From Verticillium longisporum (Eukaryota > Ascomycota > Sordariomycetes > Glomerellales > Plectosphaerellaceae), in assembly GCA_019188255.1 (NCBI GenBank), contig JAETXT010000010.1, forward strand, positions 1,488,001-1,552,000: 64,000 nt of DNA, in the 5' to 3' direction. The position numbers were made by a program, and so were the translations under genes. Below the pieces are notes generated by a model. It was not told the DNA's origin. It worked only from the letters and a program-made list of their open reading frames with translations, and searched no databases. Below, piece by piece: positions 44,004 through 55,487 of this stretch. Within the stretch, counting starts at the first letter, position 1. The number at the start of each line of letters is the position of its first letter.

Positions 44004-44915
44004 GTTTCGTGTGTGCGGTCAAGAGGAATAGGCACGTTCAGGTACGAGAAGGCTGCGATGGCTTTACCATAGAAGCATGAAACGTTCGGGGCCGTCCCGG
44101 CCGTGACTTTATGGAGCCTCCGGGACGTTGCGCTGTAGTTAAATGTCACAATTCCCCCCAACATGACGCCATCACCGTGGCTGCATCGCACCTCAAATGA
44201 AACACAATAGCGTCTTTGAATGGGGCGATCACTAGCTGCTTCGGTATGAACAGGTTCCAGGTTCCATCGCCTAAACGGCCAGGCTCATCTCCACTAGCGG
44301 GTGTAAGTTGATTCCGAAGGTGGTAATATACAGAATGGCAAGATTTGAATGAATGGCTAACTGTATAGCATGCGAAATTCAAGATTTCGATGAAGTTCTT
44401 CTTTAGTTCACTCACCAAGTGATACCTCGCCCGGCCTACAAGGCCCGTCATTATGTGACTCATGAGTGCGCTATGGCAATGACTGTCGGAGCATGTGGGT
44501 GAGCAGAGAGCAGAGGTCTTCCGCAGTCAATTGCTGGATAGGGGAGAGGAACACATCTGATTTCTAGCCCTCCGCAGCTAGGAAGACCCTCCACAGCCCA
44601 TATATACGTCCTTTCGTAGTCTTAGGCCCCTTAACTAGTCCGCGGCCCGCGGCTCCGCAGGTGCATCCTGACAATAAATCCCACAATTCAACCAACATGT
44701 GATGCGCGACGTCGTGCAGCACACCACATCTTTGTTTTCCAACCTCTTTCGCCAATGATTTTCCAATGCCAATGATTCGACATAGGGTTGATTCGAAATG
44801 TCGGTGAAGATATCCCTAGAGATGTTCATTACGTTAGGAATTACTTAATCGGAAGGGACCGTTGGCTGAGGTCTGAACAACCTGGAGATACTTTTCGTTT
44901 GGCTAGCCACCCCCA

Positions 44916-45263
44916 TGAACCGTCTGGGGGGTGCGTACTGGGTGTTTCAGGATCGGTGACTTTCGTTTGGGTATTTCTAGACTGAAATTACTCCCTAAAA
45001 CGGGCACTAAAGAGGTCAGACACACATTCGGCAGGTCACTAACCAGGAATTTTGCCTCTGATCGCGAACGTGTCGGACCAAGGTTGCATATGGAACGTTT
45101 TGATAACAAACTTCCCCCAAGGGTGTGTGTGACGCATTGATGGAAGCCCAGTAGAGAATAAATAGACGATTCAAGGATTGAACTGACGGCAAATCTCTCG
45201 CCCTATATGTGTCTTTGCTCAGGTAGGCAAACGCCTGAAAAGGCAACTTGAACCGTCTGGGGG
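44916..45263. repeat. 15-bp direct repeat TGAACCGTCTGGGGG, 333 bp apart
   Basis: Perfect copies at 44916-44930 and 45249-45263 in the same orientation, flanking non-coding DNA. No terminal inverted repeats or transposase were seen between them. Confidence 0.8.
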
Positions 45264-45825
45264 TGCCCCGGCTGGACCCGCAGGTACCGGGACGTTGACA
45301 ATCCAACCCTCCCGAACCGTGCAGGATCTCCTTGTTGCCAAGCCCCCCCTCAACTTGTCAGAGGCGCCTGGTACCTGGCGTTACCTTGAGCGCAAGCGCC
45401 CAGACCTCATCTGGCAGCAGACTTATACGCCGCTGCTGCGGAGCCGGCGAAGCTGCTCGAGAAGGGGAGGCTCACGGGCCACCCGTCCCTCCTCAAGCTC
45501 CAGATGGCGACGGTGCAATGCAAATATAAGCATTGTCAGCAAGCTGAGGACCTCTAGTGTCGCTAGTGGCTCGCCATCTAAGTAAGCTTTGAGAACGGGC
45601 AGGTGGGCAAGTAATCTTGCGCGAACGGTGTCGGGGTGGAAAATATGGCGGAGAGCGAGCATTTCGTAGGTTGGATCATATGAAGAAGAAGAGGGAAAAA
45701 GGGCCAAGACGGGCACCGTCGCAGAGCGAGACGACTATACCCAGTCCAACTTGGTTGAGATGCTCCTGCATCTTCATGCTGCATTCCCGGACGCAGAGAA
45801 TGAGGCAAGAGCACAGCTGCTCGCT

Positions 45826-45859
45826 GCGGAAGGCGGAAGGCGGAAGGCGGAAGGCGGAA
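45826..45859. repeat. 7-bp tandem repeat GCGGAAG, nearly five copies
   Basis: Four full copies of GCGGAAG and a fifth ending GCGGAA, directly followed by a GGTAGGTACTCACCTACC patch. Confidence 0.9.
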
Positions 45860-46340
45860 TCTTTACTCTAGGTAGGTACTCACCTACCGTTCTGAGAGAT
45901 TGAGTACATTTGCGTGAGATTTTGACATCCATAACATTGACCAGCACTCAAAAGGCACCATTTGGCCAAGAGATGCCGGTAGTTCACGCGCAGCGTGTGA
46001 CTGATTCTTTCTGGTCAATGCAGTTGCTATCGTCGGCATCCAACCGAGCACTTGCTGGATTGATGGCAGCATGTGGTGCTCCTCCAGCTGAGAAGGTACG
46101 CCAGCAGTTGCATCGTGAAAGTCTGTTCTCATCTCATAGCTTAGACCCGACAGTTCAATATCCAAGTTTGGCTCGACACCGACCATGTCAGCTGCTCAGG
46201 ATGATGCTATCACCATGAATCTTGTGGCAGCATCCACGATTACCATCAGTCATCGGTTTCCATCGTTTGCAGCGGGAATGGTGGGGTCAAAGAAGGCGAG
46301 GCCAGCGAGTCGCCACAATTCGCAGAAGGCATGTCGGTAA

Positions 46341-46400
46341 AGTATCTACCTAATTAAGTAACTTGCCCCCGAGGGTGCCTGACGTAGATACCTAGGTAGG
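46341..46400. repeat. divergent palindromic patch (AGTATCTACCTA ... TAGATACCTAGGTAGG)
   Basis: Two GGTACCTA-like blocks in inverted arrangement separated by about 30 bases, related to the other dispersed copies in the window. Confidence 0.5.
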
Positions 46401-46836
46401 GTGAGGTTCTCAGAGTAGGAACCATAGACACCTCGTTTCATCATGCGCGGGGCCATGCGTAAAGCGGTCAAATTTTACGCCTTGAAGCCTGTCAATATTC
46501 GGTCACGCGCCTGAAGGTGGCCGGGTGGTTACAAGGATGGTCATCAAGTTGGCCTTCAATCAACGCAATGCTACGGCAATTCCCCTCACAACCACCAAGG
46601 TACTCTCAGCCACGAAAAGTAACTCTTGACCCCGTATCTGATACAACGGCCACATCAATTCTTCTACAGTCCCTCATTACCTGTTGAAAATTTTACGATA
46701 CAATGCAAAATCAATGATCATCGAGTGATCATCGAGAAAACCGTCCGCGCAGCTTTGGCTCTGCTTCGTCCTATACCAACGGCACACAATACCGCGAAAT
46801 AAGCAATCCGACTGTTGTACAAGCTGCTATCGCAGG

Positions 46837-47830
46837 ATGCTCTCACCGGTGTACCACGTCAGCTACTGGCTGGTAGCAATATCGGCTTGCCTTACCTTCT
46901 GGGTTCTCGACCTCAAAGCCTGGAATCTCTTGTCAACAGCCCAATATCTTACAGTCCCTCTGGCCCTGGCAACGCTGTACTCTTCCTGCACCTGGCACCT
47001 ACGCGTGAAGCATGCCAGACTGGCCCTCTACACCCACCAAGTGGCTGTGATCTCTCTACTTGTAGCCATTGGCTCATTCGCCGACCACTTCCAGGTTCCT
47101 GGCGATCAATCATCGAAGCCTACCGCACTGATACACGCTTTAATGGCCTTTATTGTTGTTGGCTTTCTGGAGTCACTTCGCCAAAACGTACGTCAAACCG
47201 TCCCCATCTACTCCAATGTTGTATGCTGACTACCGATAGCGACACGATATCGAGCCGACCACTTACCTCCTACTGCAAAACGGACCAAGATCCCAGCTTC
47301 TAAGATATTCCTGGTGGCACGTCACTGCCTGGCTCGCTTCCACCCTTATCTGCAATGTAATACTTGTCGCGATCCTTGCCATCACAGACCATATGCTGAA
47401 CAGGGCAGGGGGCAAGTCCCTCAAGCACGTCATACCGTATTGGGGAGGGGAGAAGATACACGCTCGAGAGCGTGTGGGCAGTGCCATAGCCGCACATTTC
47501 CTCGGCGGTCCATTCGCCGACATGGCTGAGACGGTACGTACTGCTGGCAGCCTTCGCGAAGTTGATGTTGCGGTAGGAAGCTGACGCTTATAGATATTCT
47601 ACATGCTCTGTCGCAAATTTGTTCCACACCTCAACGGCCAACATGGTTGGATGCCCAAGCGCATGCCGCTGGTCGACTTCACCGGTCGAGTTCCTTTTTT
47701 TAACTCAGAACTAACCTTGACTACGTTTTACTGGATCTTGCGGGTCGCTTTTCTTCACAGAGGCCAGATTGGGGGTTCGTTGTGGTCCAAGGGGCCTGTA
47801 GCCGGGGTTTTCAGTATACTGGGGGAATAA
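46837..47830 (+). CDS. predicted multi-pass membrane protein of unknown function
   Basis: Three exons (46837-47187, 47240-47533, 47594-47830) with good GTACGT donors, CTGAC branch sites and TAG acceptors join to 293 residues without frame problems. Hydrophobic segments lie at about 8-25 (VSYWLVAISACLTFWVL), 34-52 (TAQYLTVPLALATLYSS), 66-82 (HQVAVISLLVAIGSFA), 97-113 (LIHALMAFIVVGFL) and 142-165 (VTAWLASTLICNVILVAILAI), so four or five membrane helices are likely, followed by a soluble tail. I do not recognise the family. Precise splice logic and the absence of stops make it a real gene rather than chance. Confidence 0.7.
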
Positions 47831-48919
47831 TCTGGTGGTCGGATCAGTGAAAAGTATTGCCCGGGAAATCAAGCTGAATCTGGAGGCAGGCCGCACTCGC
47901 GGGAGACTTTGACCTACAGACTGGAGGTATTGGACACGTGATTAGGCAGCGAATGGTCGGCCATCTGCAGCGACTGAAATTTCCGACGACTTTCCATGTC
48001 AGACCTTGCGATTGCTTGTGATGCAAGCCCTTCAAAAGGTCTCTCCACGATGTTGATAGCTGCAGGCCAATGATAGATTCCACTCACTTGAGGCTGACTA
48101 TTTCAAGCAGAAGTAAATACAGAGGTATTGGAAGTTAGATCACTGCTCCAAGCTCGGTGTTGAGTCAGCCAATACGGAATAAGAATATTGAACCAGGCAT
48201 AGCATGTGACAACATGTGGATGCACCTGTGCATCACTGCGCTCATCGCCGGCTTGACCAGGCCGTAGCTAATCCATCATCTTCTCGAGACTCATGGCATT
48301 CGGATCAATGTCATGCGATGTCAGCTGAGAAACCGAGCTATATTTAAGCCGCTGAAAAGATCCCAGTGTCCATCAGTTATGGTGCATATATCTGAGTCAA
48401 TGCACAGGCATGATTTATGACCCGTGTGGCTGGCTCGGTACAGGATCTGATACCGAGGATTTGGTTGCCTATGCTCTCGCCACTCAAGCTGGCTTCGGAA
48501 GCAGACCGAGGTGCTCGGAAGCAAATCGGAGAAAGTTGCAACGGTAAAGGAGGATTCGCCGAGATCACCAATAGCATCATTGTGCAAAGGATCTCAACCA
48601 AGGCTGGAACTCGCAAAGTGGAGTCGCGGGGTACACCTCACCAAGACACTCTTTTCCCCTGGTCTGATAACATAGGTTTTCTTCCCGTCAGGTCTCCCCG
48701 GTCCTTGAGTCCGGGGAAGCTAGCGGGGAAGTTCTGGCCGAGCTTGTCTGTTCAAGGGTACTCTGCGAAACGACTCATGGGACCGTAGGGCATGTAAAGC
48801 ATTGCTTGATCTAGGGTTTACGTTCTCCATCCCCATCGCTGTCCTGCCACCACAGCCATTATCGTCGACACCCAGTCAGCAAGCTACCCAGCCCCTTGTA
48901 GCCTACAAGATAGTCCATC
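47831..48919. other. intergenic stretch, nothing recognised
   Basis: Short overlapping frames only; promoter space of the damaged sugar transporter on its right side. Confidence 0.5.
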
Positions 48920-50457
48920 ATGGCGACAGGCGAGTCTAAACTCGATGAGCCCGCCAAGGGAGACGAGGTTCAAATGGTCAAACACCGCGACGACCAGGTC
49001 CACGGACGTGCCATTCAACAGCAAGAGCACAACCGGACTTGGGGACAAACTCTACGCAAAGACCCTCGGCTTCTCTTCTGGATCGGCGTAATGCTTTGGA
49101 CATTGATTGTTCGAGGCTTCGAGTCGGTCGCATCGGGCGCCCTCATCAGCATTCCCGTCTTCAGGAGGCGATTCGGAGTTCTTATTAAGGGCACGTACTT
49201 CATCTCGACCAAGTGGCAATCCATCATCAGCGGTGCGCCGAACGGAGCTGCCATTGTGGGCGCCTGGGGCGCCTCCTATCTGGCTGATAGGTACGGCTCC
49301 AAGCCTTTAACACTGCTGGCTGCCGTCATCAACATTGCCTCTGTCGGCATTGAATTTGGGACAACATCCCTCGCCATGTTTTTTCGTGGGCAAGATGTTC
49401 AACTTCTTAGCTATCGGCGCCCTCCTCAACCTCTGCACCGCCTACATTGCCGACGTTGCCCCACTGGCCATCCGAGCCTCTGCCATTGGATTCTGCAACC
49501 TGTCGCAATGCATTGGGCCGTTCATCGCGGCTATCATGTCCAACTACACAGCCAAGTGGGACACGGATTGGTCCTGGAAAGCCCTTGTCGCTGCGCAGTA
49601 TGGATTCGCCGCCGTGGCACTCGTTGGTCAAATCTTCATGCCAGAGTCCCCTGTCTACCTAGTCCGCATGGGAAGAATGACGGCTGCGCAGAAGTCTCTG
49701 GAACGCATGTACTCGGACCCGCAGGATGCCAAGGGCCATCTTCACCGAATCAGCCTGACGCTCGAAGAAGCCGAATTATCGAACACCGGGTCGTACATTG
49801 ACTGTTTCCGGGGCACTAACCTCCGAAGAACTCTGATCTGCATCATGGTGTTCCTCTCCGAGCCCATGGCCGGTTTGGGCTTCGTCGGCAGCTACGGCGC
49901 TCTGATGTACCAATACCTGGGTATCTCTGACCAGAAGTCTTTTGAGATCAGGATCGACGCAGAAGTCCTGTCCATGTCCGGTGCTACCATTGCATTTCTC
50001 ATGGCCGATTGGTGGCAACAGCCGCTGTCACTGAATCCGTGGGTTTCTACACCATGTTCAATTCTGGTACAATGTTGGCGTCGGTTCCACGGTCTACGCC
50101 CTCGCCGGCGAGCTTCCAACGTCGGTTCTTCGAGCCAAGACGCTCGCCATTTCCATCTCAACATCTAATAGCGTCAATACCTCTTGGTCGTTTATTAGCC
50201 CCTTCATGTTTAATCCAGATTACGGCAACCTGAAGGCCAAGATTGGCTTCGTGTTCGGGGCGTTCATGTTCATCTTCGCGATCCTCGCGTACTTCTTCGT
50301 GCCCGAAACGCGCAGGAGAACGTACGAGGAGCTAGACGAGCTTTTCATGAAGAAGGTGCCCACCCGCCAGTTCCGCAAGTACGTTACCGTGGCCGAGCAA
50401 CGTGCCGCCGAGGCATATGCCGTGCAAGAGAAGATTGCTCCGGATCTGAAAGTGTGA
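48920..50457 (+). pseudogene. MFS sugar transporter (sugar porter family), three frame breaks
   Basis: The N-terminal part runs in one frame through RLLFWIGVMLWTLIVRGFES, GAPNGAAIVGAWGASYLADRYGSKP. At the T6 run 49379-49384 the frame shifts by one base; T5 would keep it. The second frame carries NLCTAYIADVAPLAIRASAIGFCN, MPESPVYLVRMGR and up to MADW at about 50010. There some 20 residues (around the GRRP loop after helix 7-8) are missing and the frame changes. A further base is lost at about 50063 (before WYNVGVGSTVYALAGELPTS). The last part contains RAKTLAISISTSN, SPFMFNPDYGNL, FVPETRRRTYEELDELF and ends normally. Family: alpha-glucoside/hexose porters of the plasma membrane. Without repair no functional 12-helix protein can form. 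It is next to a Zn2Cys6 gene, a common transporter-regulator pairing. Confidence 0.85.
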
Positions 50458-51032
50458 TTATTTTCAGTTATGGAAAGGAGGTGGCGCAGGTGTGCTGCTG
50501 AGTCATCGACGTCAAGCCGCAACGCCATGATGTGGCGGGTGCTTGCCACACTCAGACTCTCGTAGATGAAGTCGTAGAAGCAATGTTACAATCATTCATG
50601 ATGCCATCGTCCTCTTCCAAATGCTGTATTAAGGCGCGTACGCTACTGCTTGTTATTAGACGCTCCTCCACCTTCTCACGCCCCCGGTCTTGGCCGCCGT
50701 GAGAAGATCAGCAATGCACCCCGCAAGGTCTGCCCTTTGACATGGGATTAGCGGCGAAAGGCAGGCAAGTTGGGAGTGAAGATGGACGTTGACCAAAGCG
50801 CCGGGAGGGTGGGGGAAACGTGCCGAGCACCATCGACTGCGTCATGCGAAGATTTGCTTCCGAGAAATAGATCCGAATAACCCCGCAAATAACCCTAAGC
50901 CTCGTGTACGGAAAAGCCGATCTCCCCCTGTTTACCGTGAAAGAAACTCCGAGCGCACCAGCTTCGTTTCATTTGGCTGTACCCATTGCATCCCCAATGT
51001 AAAGTTGAGCGTCGCATCAATGCCCCGCTAGC
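50458..51032. other. intergenic, promoter of Zn2Cys6 gene
   Basis: No coding evidence found on either strand. Confidence 0.55.
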
Positions 51033-52900
51033 ATGGCCGAGACGACTACAGCCAGGTCTCCCAGCAATCTGAAGGCATGCGATACATGCCGGAGCCGCAA
51101 GATCAAGGTGAATATGCCGAGACCTCGCTCTGAGTTCTCCCATGTCGCGGTCTACTGATGCGAGTGAAATGGCAAGTGCCACTACCCTGTAGACGATACA
51201 GTATGCCGTGGATGTCGGTCATCGGGCACTAGTTGTACACAGGAGAAGATCCGGCGCAAGAGAGGACCAGCCAAACAGTACGACTATCCAGTGTTGGCGA
51301 GCTCAATCACGTTTCCCTTGACATGTCAAATCTGAAGATCCTCACCCGTTGACCTACTCCAGCTCTACCCTGCGACACACGACGAGAGATGAAGCTGCGA
51401 CGACATCGCCGGTTTCATCCTCGAATGCCCCCTCGATACTGCAACCGGCAGCCAGTTCGCCCCTTGGTTCTCAGCACGCCGTTTCATCCCCTTCCGTGGC
51501 GGACATCAACAGCCAGGCCTCCCCAACAGTCGTGTCGGGAGGCCTAGAGTTCCACGGCTTGTGCTCTCGGTCGCTTGTCTTGTCGATCCTCACCGACTGG
51601 TCGCGCTTCGCCTGGCCTCTCGCATCACTGTTGCACAAGAAGCGGTTTCTCCGACGAGTTCTCCAACGCGAAGATGAGAGGAACTCAACGTTCTGCGCTC
51701 TGGTGCTGTCGACATGCGCCGTGACCGTCACGACTCTCCGACGGAACAGCTTCCACAAGTACCGCGGCGTCACAGTCGCCAAGTGCATCGGTCTCATTGA
51801 GCAAGGGCAGATGCTACAGCGGCCGGCAGCGTACACCCTCGACTGGTGCATCTCGTGTTACAACGTCGCCTCGTCGCTGCACGCGCTCGATGGCGAGGCC
51901 GAGCTGCGCGTCTATCAGGCCATCAAGGACGCCATGGCGGGTGTCCAGTGGCTTCTCTTCTGCGACGGCGAACGGGAGACAAGGTCGTTGCATGACCGGG
52001 AAATGCTGAAGCGGCTTTACTGGCTCATGTCCATGTGGCAATTGTACTGGAGTTTGTGCACCCCTTTTTTTCACTGCGGCAAAAACGCTTACACCCTCTC
52101 CAGGGCTGCCGAACTGCGAGGCGAACCATACTTGAGCTACCTCCCGTGTCGATCGTTTGCACAAATATTGGAAACGATACGCCCTTTGCCGTTATCCGAT
52201 GCAGAGCTCGGAGTACCAGAACCGGACGTGGATATACCCTCGCTCTGGCCAGGCCTGGAAGAGACCTGGATGAGAGACGACAAGCAATACATGACCGGGC
52301 TGAATAGCCTCATCGATATCATGCTCGTGTGGGAAGATGCCAAGGTAGACATGACGCACAAGTCACCGACCGACACGCTGAGAGAAGGCATGGCCCGTAT
52401 CCAGGCAGTGCTGGACAACCTCATCCCCGAATTGCGGTGGAGCGGGGGACTGGCTAGGTATCCGCAGCCGTGTCGGAGTCACGAAGCGCAGACGGTCAAT
52501 ATCTTGATCACGAGCCTGTACTTGAGATCAAATCTCGTACAGAACCTTGGTCAGATACCCGGCATTACGCACCAGGGCATCGTCAGGTCAGTTTCAATCC
52601 CCTGCATCGGCGGCACGACCCCGATTCGCTGACGGTGTACTAACGCCGTCATTTAGTGACGTTTTTGAAATATTGGAACATATATCAGAAGAGGTCCAAG
52701 AAGCCAACAGTTTCAGCCTCGTCAGGTTCGTGACATTGACGCTGCCTATTTGCAAGAGCTTCGAGTCACGGGCGACGGAACGATGCAAACCGTCAACGAG
52801 TCGGCACAGCGTACGGTCAACACTCTTCTTGCGCGGCTCGAAAGGCTGGATTCAGGGTCAAGAGAGCGTGGGTATTGAGCTAGCCTCGTACAAAGTATAG
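51033..52900 (+). CDS. Zn2Cys6 transcription factor, possible late frameshift
   Basis: Exons 51033-51107, 51177-51277, 51363-52586 and 52657-52900 give 547 residues. The zinc cluster is split by intron 1: CDTCRSRKIK then CHYPVDDTVCRGCRSSGTSC, spacing C-x2-C-x6-C-x8-C-x2-C-x6-C, followed by RKRGPAK. Intron 2 (GTACGA...CTCCAG) is my best choice to reach the long third exon; it is less certain. The middle region (LCSRSLVLSILTDWSRFAWPL ... CIGLIEQGQMLQRP) is the usual regulator domain of sugar-related Zn2Cys6 proteins. In exon 4, after NSFSLV at about 52724, the +1 frame (VRDIDAAYLQELRVTG, ending at 52878) looks more protein-like than the annotated frame, so a 1-nt deletion may alter the C-terminus. 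It sits 575 bp after the damaged sugar transporter and may have controlled it. Confidence 0.7.
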
Positions 52901-53298
52901 TATTTGTTGTGGCGTTCTTACGCATTTAGTGGTCAATCTTATTTTGTACGATTTGGAGAACGAACACCATACACCAGTGGTATGAGAGCTGACATCATAT
53001 TAGAGTCGACGGAATGGCGCGTAACTTTCGGGCACTTCCGGAGTCTAGCTAACCATCTTGGTGAGTCGCCTCAGTGGCCAGAAAGGCGGATACCAGAGAA
53101 AGCATGATATAACCGAATGCGACTTCATCATCGCTCTTGCTTTTGAAAGTCAACAGCTTTACCTTCGCCAATAGTGGCTGGCTTGGCTGAGGTGTGATTT
53201 GTCGACGACAATCAATTCACACTACCTGCGCGCCTCTGCCGCCAATTTGACTGGAACAAAAGAGGACACATCTTCTGACACGCAAGAGGTTGATCCGC
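52901..53298. other. intergenic between regulator gene and tRNA
   Basis: Nothing coding. A T-run on the minus strand (53253-53258 region, CTTTTG) downstream of the tRNA could stop RNA polymerase III. Confidence 0.5.
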
Positions 53299-53369
53299 TG
53301 CGTGAACTGGGAATCGAACCCAGGGCTCCCCGATGGCAACGGAGAATTTTACCACTAAACCATTCACGC
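53299..53369 (-). tRNA. tRNA-Gly (anticodon GCC)
   Basis: Read on the minus strand, the 71-nt molecule has a perfect 7-bp acceptor stem (GCGTGAA/TTCACGC) with discriminator A, D-arm with TGGTTTAGTGGT (A box), anticodon stem CTCCG/CGGGG with loop TTGCCAT and anticodon GCC, and T-arm GGGTTCGATTCCC (B box). No intron. It decodes GGC and GGT glycine codons. All parts are canonical, so it is very likely functional. Confidence 0.97.
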
Positions 53370-55487
53370 TTCATCTGGAGGTTAAATGCCTCGGTGGATG
53401 CTGGTGGCACTGGGCCGAGTTGGAGGGTTCATATCGACAAAAACCGCGCATGGCGGTGGGATGTGACGCGTTGAAATGATGAATTCGGAATCTGCAGGTC
53501 ATTCCAGAGCAGAAGACTTGGGCTGTATGCAGTCAACGCCTAGCCCGAGTTGCAAAAGAGGCATTTCTTCTTCTGACTGTTGTCCATGTAGATCTCGAAG
53601 AGCCAATTGTGCATTTGTCTCAAGTCGTTCATCTGTCAAGACACTCAGGACAGCTGGGCACACTGTAGTATTCCAATTCTTGGTTCGCCACGGAGCAGAT
53701 GCCATCTGATTCACTATCTTTTCAACTGGGACGGCGACCTCGCTTATTCCAGAACACTCGTCTGCATCAGGAAGAGACGAGACGAAGAAGCAATGCCACA
53801 GTCGGAATACATTTCTTCGACTCACAAGGACCCGATCTGTCACCCACAAACTTGGCATGTTTAAGAAGCACTCGAGACGCCAGTCAAGGGACGCACGGCG
53901 TTGGGCTTCCAAGCTCTCGAGAGCGAAGAATCAGTGTCGAATTACTCTGTCAAGCCATCCGATGGACCGAGGTAGAGTCTAAGGCTGGCCCATAGTTCGA
54001 ACTAAAGGCAAACTGTGCCGCGACTGTGCATCCGGCAATTACTGAAGGCTCTAAATAAATCTAATTAAATTATCCTCCTGGCGAAAATCGACTGATGGAA
54101 GCGTTGAGCCCACAAAAGATAACCTGACGCCAATGTAGTGATTTATGATAACTCTTCTGGCATGGAAATGATAAAGTTTGATTATTTCGTATGCCCTTTC
54201 GACATTTCCTGCTCAGTAGAGCTATCAGTTAACACAAAACACGTTGTCGTTGTCAATAAGGACAAGTTCACTAAGGGCTCGACAGTAAGGCCTCGGCGAA
54301 GGTGAGCAACATGCAGCCAATGCACGGGTGGAAAGACTGACAGGCTGCAGCACCGACATGCTGACACGGCTGTTAAATGCGAAAGTTGATCTCTCGAGTC
54401 ATTGTGCTCGAGACGCGCCCAAGGCTATAAATAGCCAGGCGTTTCGGCTTGGAGTGAAGCGATAAGTATGGCAAACAATAGCACTCTATGCGCTATAGGC
54501 GGCTCCCGGTTCCCCGAATACAGGTACTTTCAAGCAAAAGTATCCTTTTACGGATATCCCGGCTGCTTTCACGACCCAATCCCGCAGCTCAATGTTCGCC
54601 ATCGGCCAGCAGCCCAAGCCTCCGAGGCCCGACTCGTACAAAAGGACATGACCGGGGTCATGCCAAGTATGCCATCACTGGGAGACCACGCGATGATACC
54701 CCGTACTCGTCTTGTGCACCACTTGGCAGGGCACGCAAGCCGAGATGAAATGGTGTACTGCACATGGTATGGCTACGTATGTATCGGCGGACGATCCGCT
54801 CCCCACGTGCGCCTCGGAAGGGCTTCTTGGCGCAAAGGGATCGAGTCTACATCTTTGACCTCTCAGCATTTCACCAGTCAACTGACGAAGAGAGCTTTTT
54901 GCTCGGGTCTTCGAGCTCCATTTAAAAGCATCGCAGTGTCCAAGGGGGCACCCCCGGCACTAATAGAACTTGGAAATAGCCAACTCGACACTCCATTTGA
55001 GCGCACACCGCTCACCAACGAAGCTTTCCTTCAGAGCAGAGAAACCCCCCGGGCAGGTTGCAGTGAAAGCCAGCCCAACTACACGTATCGCTGCAAAGCC
55101 GTCGCCTGACCAGCCGACTGCCGCCAACCCTTGCCTGGCAGTTGCTTCAGGCTGCAGATACGATGAGCCAGCGCCGTCGGCCCCTTGCATGCGAACCCCT
55201 GCCGAGGGCCCTGTCCGCCCGCGAATCCCCATTAGAGAAAGCGGCCGTCCTACCCCTATAGGGAAGGTCTCTCGCCGAGGCCTCGTGTTCGACAAACCCT
55301 CCAAGATACCAGCGTCCGTATACCCGCGCCGTGGCGACGGGTCCTCCCGTGGTCTCCGGACATTGGGCACCATTCGAACACACATAAAAGACAAGGCGAT
55401 GGACCCGGTTCGGGGTGTGTTCCTGATGTGTTCCTCCCGCCAGGCCACTCAGTCGTTCGTACATTCGATCACCCTGAAACCTTCGCG
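53370..55487. other. 2.1-kb intergenic stretch upstream of the subtilisin gene
   Basis: A 213-codon plus frame (54468-55109) and a 137-codon minus frame (53499-53912) are open but have no recognisable domain; the first is preceded by TATAAATA at 54426-54433, so a small unknown transcript cannot be excluded. The DNA just before 55488 should hold the protease promoter and leader. Confidence 0.5.

Larger units (their letters stand above)
44004..46836. other. 2.8-kb intergenic stretch with short repeats and unresolved frames
   Basis: No gene can be supported. A 97-codon minus frame (45423-45716) contains a leucine-rich stretch and a plus frame at about 45660-45865 reads like protein (SNLVEMLLHLHAAFPDAENEA), but they overlap and neither extends into a full gene; they could be remnants. 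The stretch has a 15-bp direct repeat, a 7-bp tandem repeat and two GGTACCTA-like patches. Confidence 0.5.

Noticed and set aside
45423..45716. 97-codon minus frame with leucine-rich stretch
   Set aside because: Overlaps a competing plus-strand frame, has no start or splice context and no known family.
54468..55109. 213-codon plus frame with a TATAAATA upstream
   Set aside because: No family likeness; the composition looks random. Kept only as a note in the intergenic entry.
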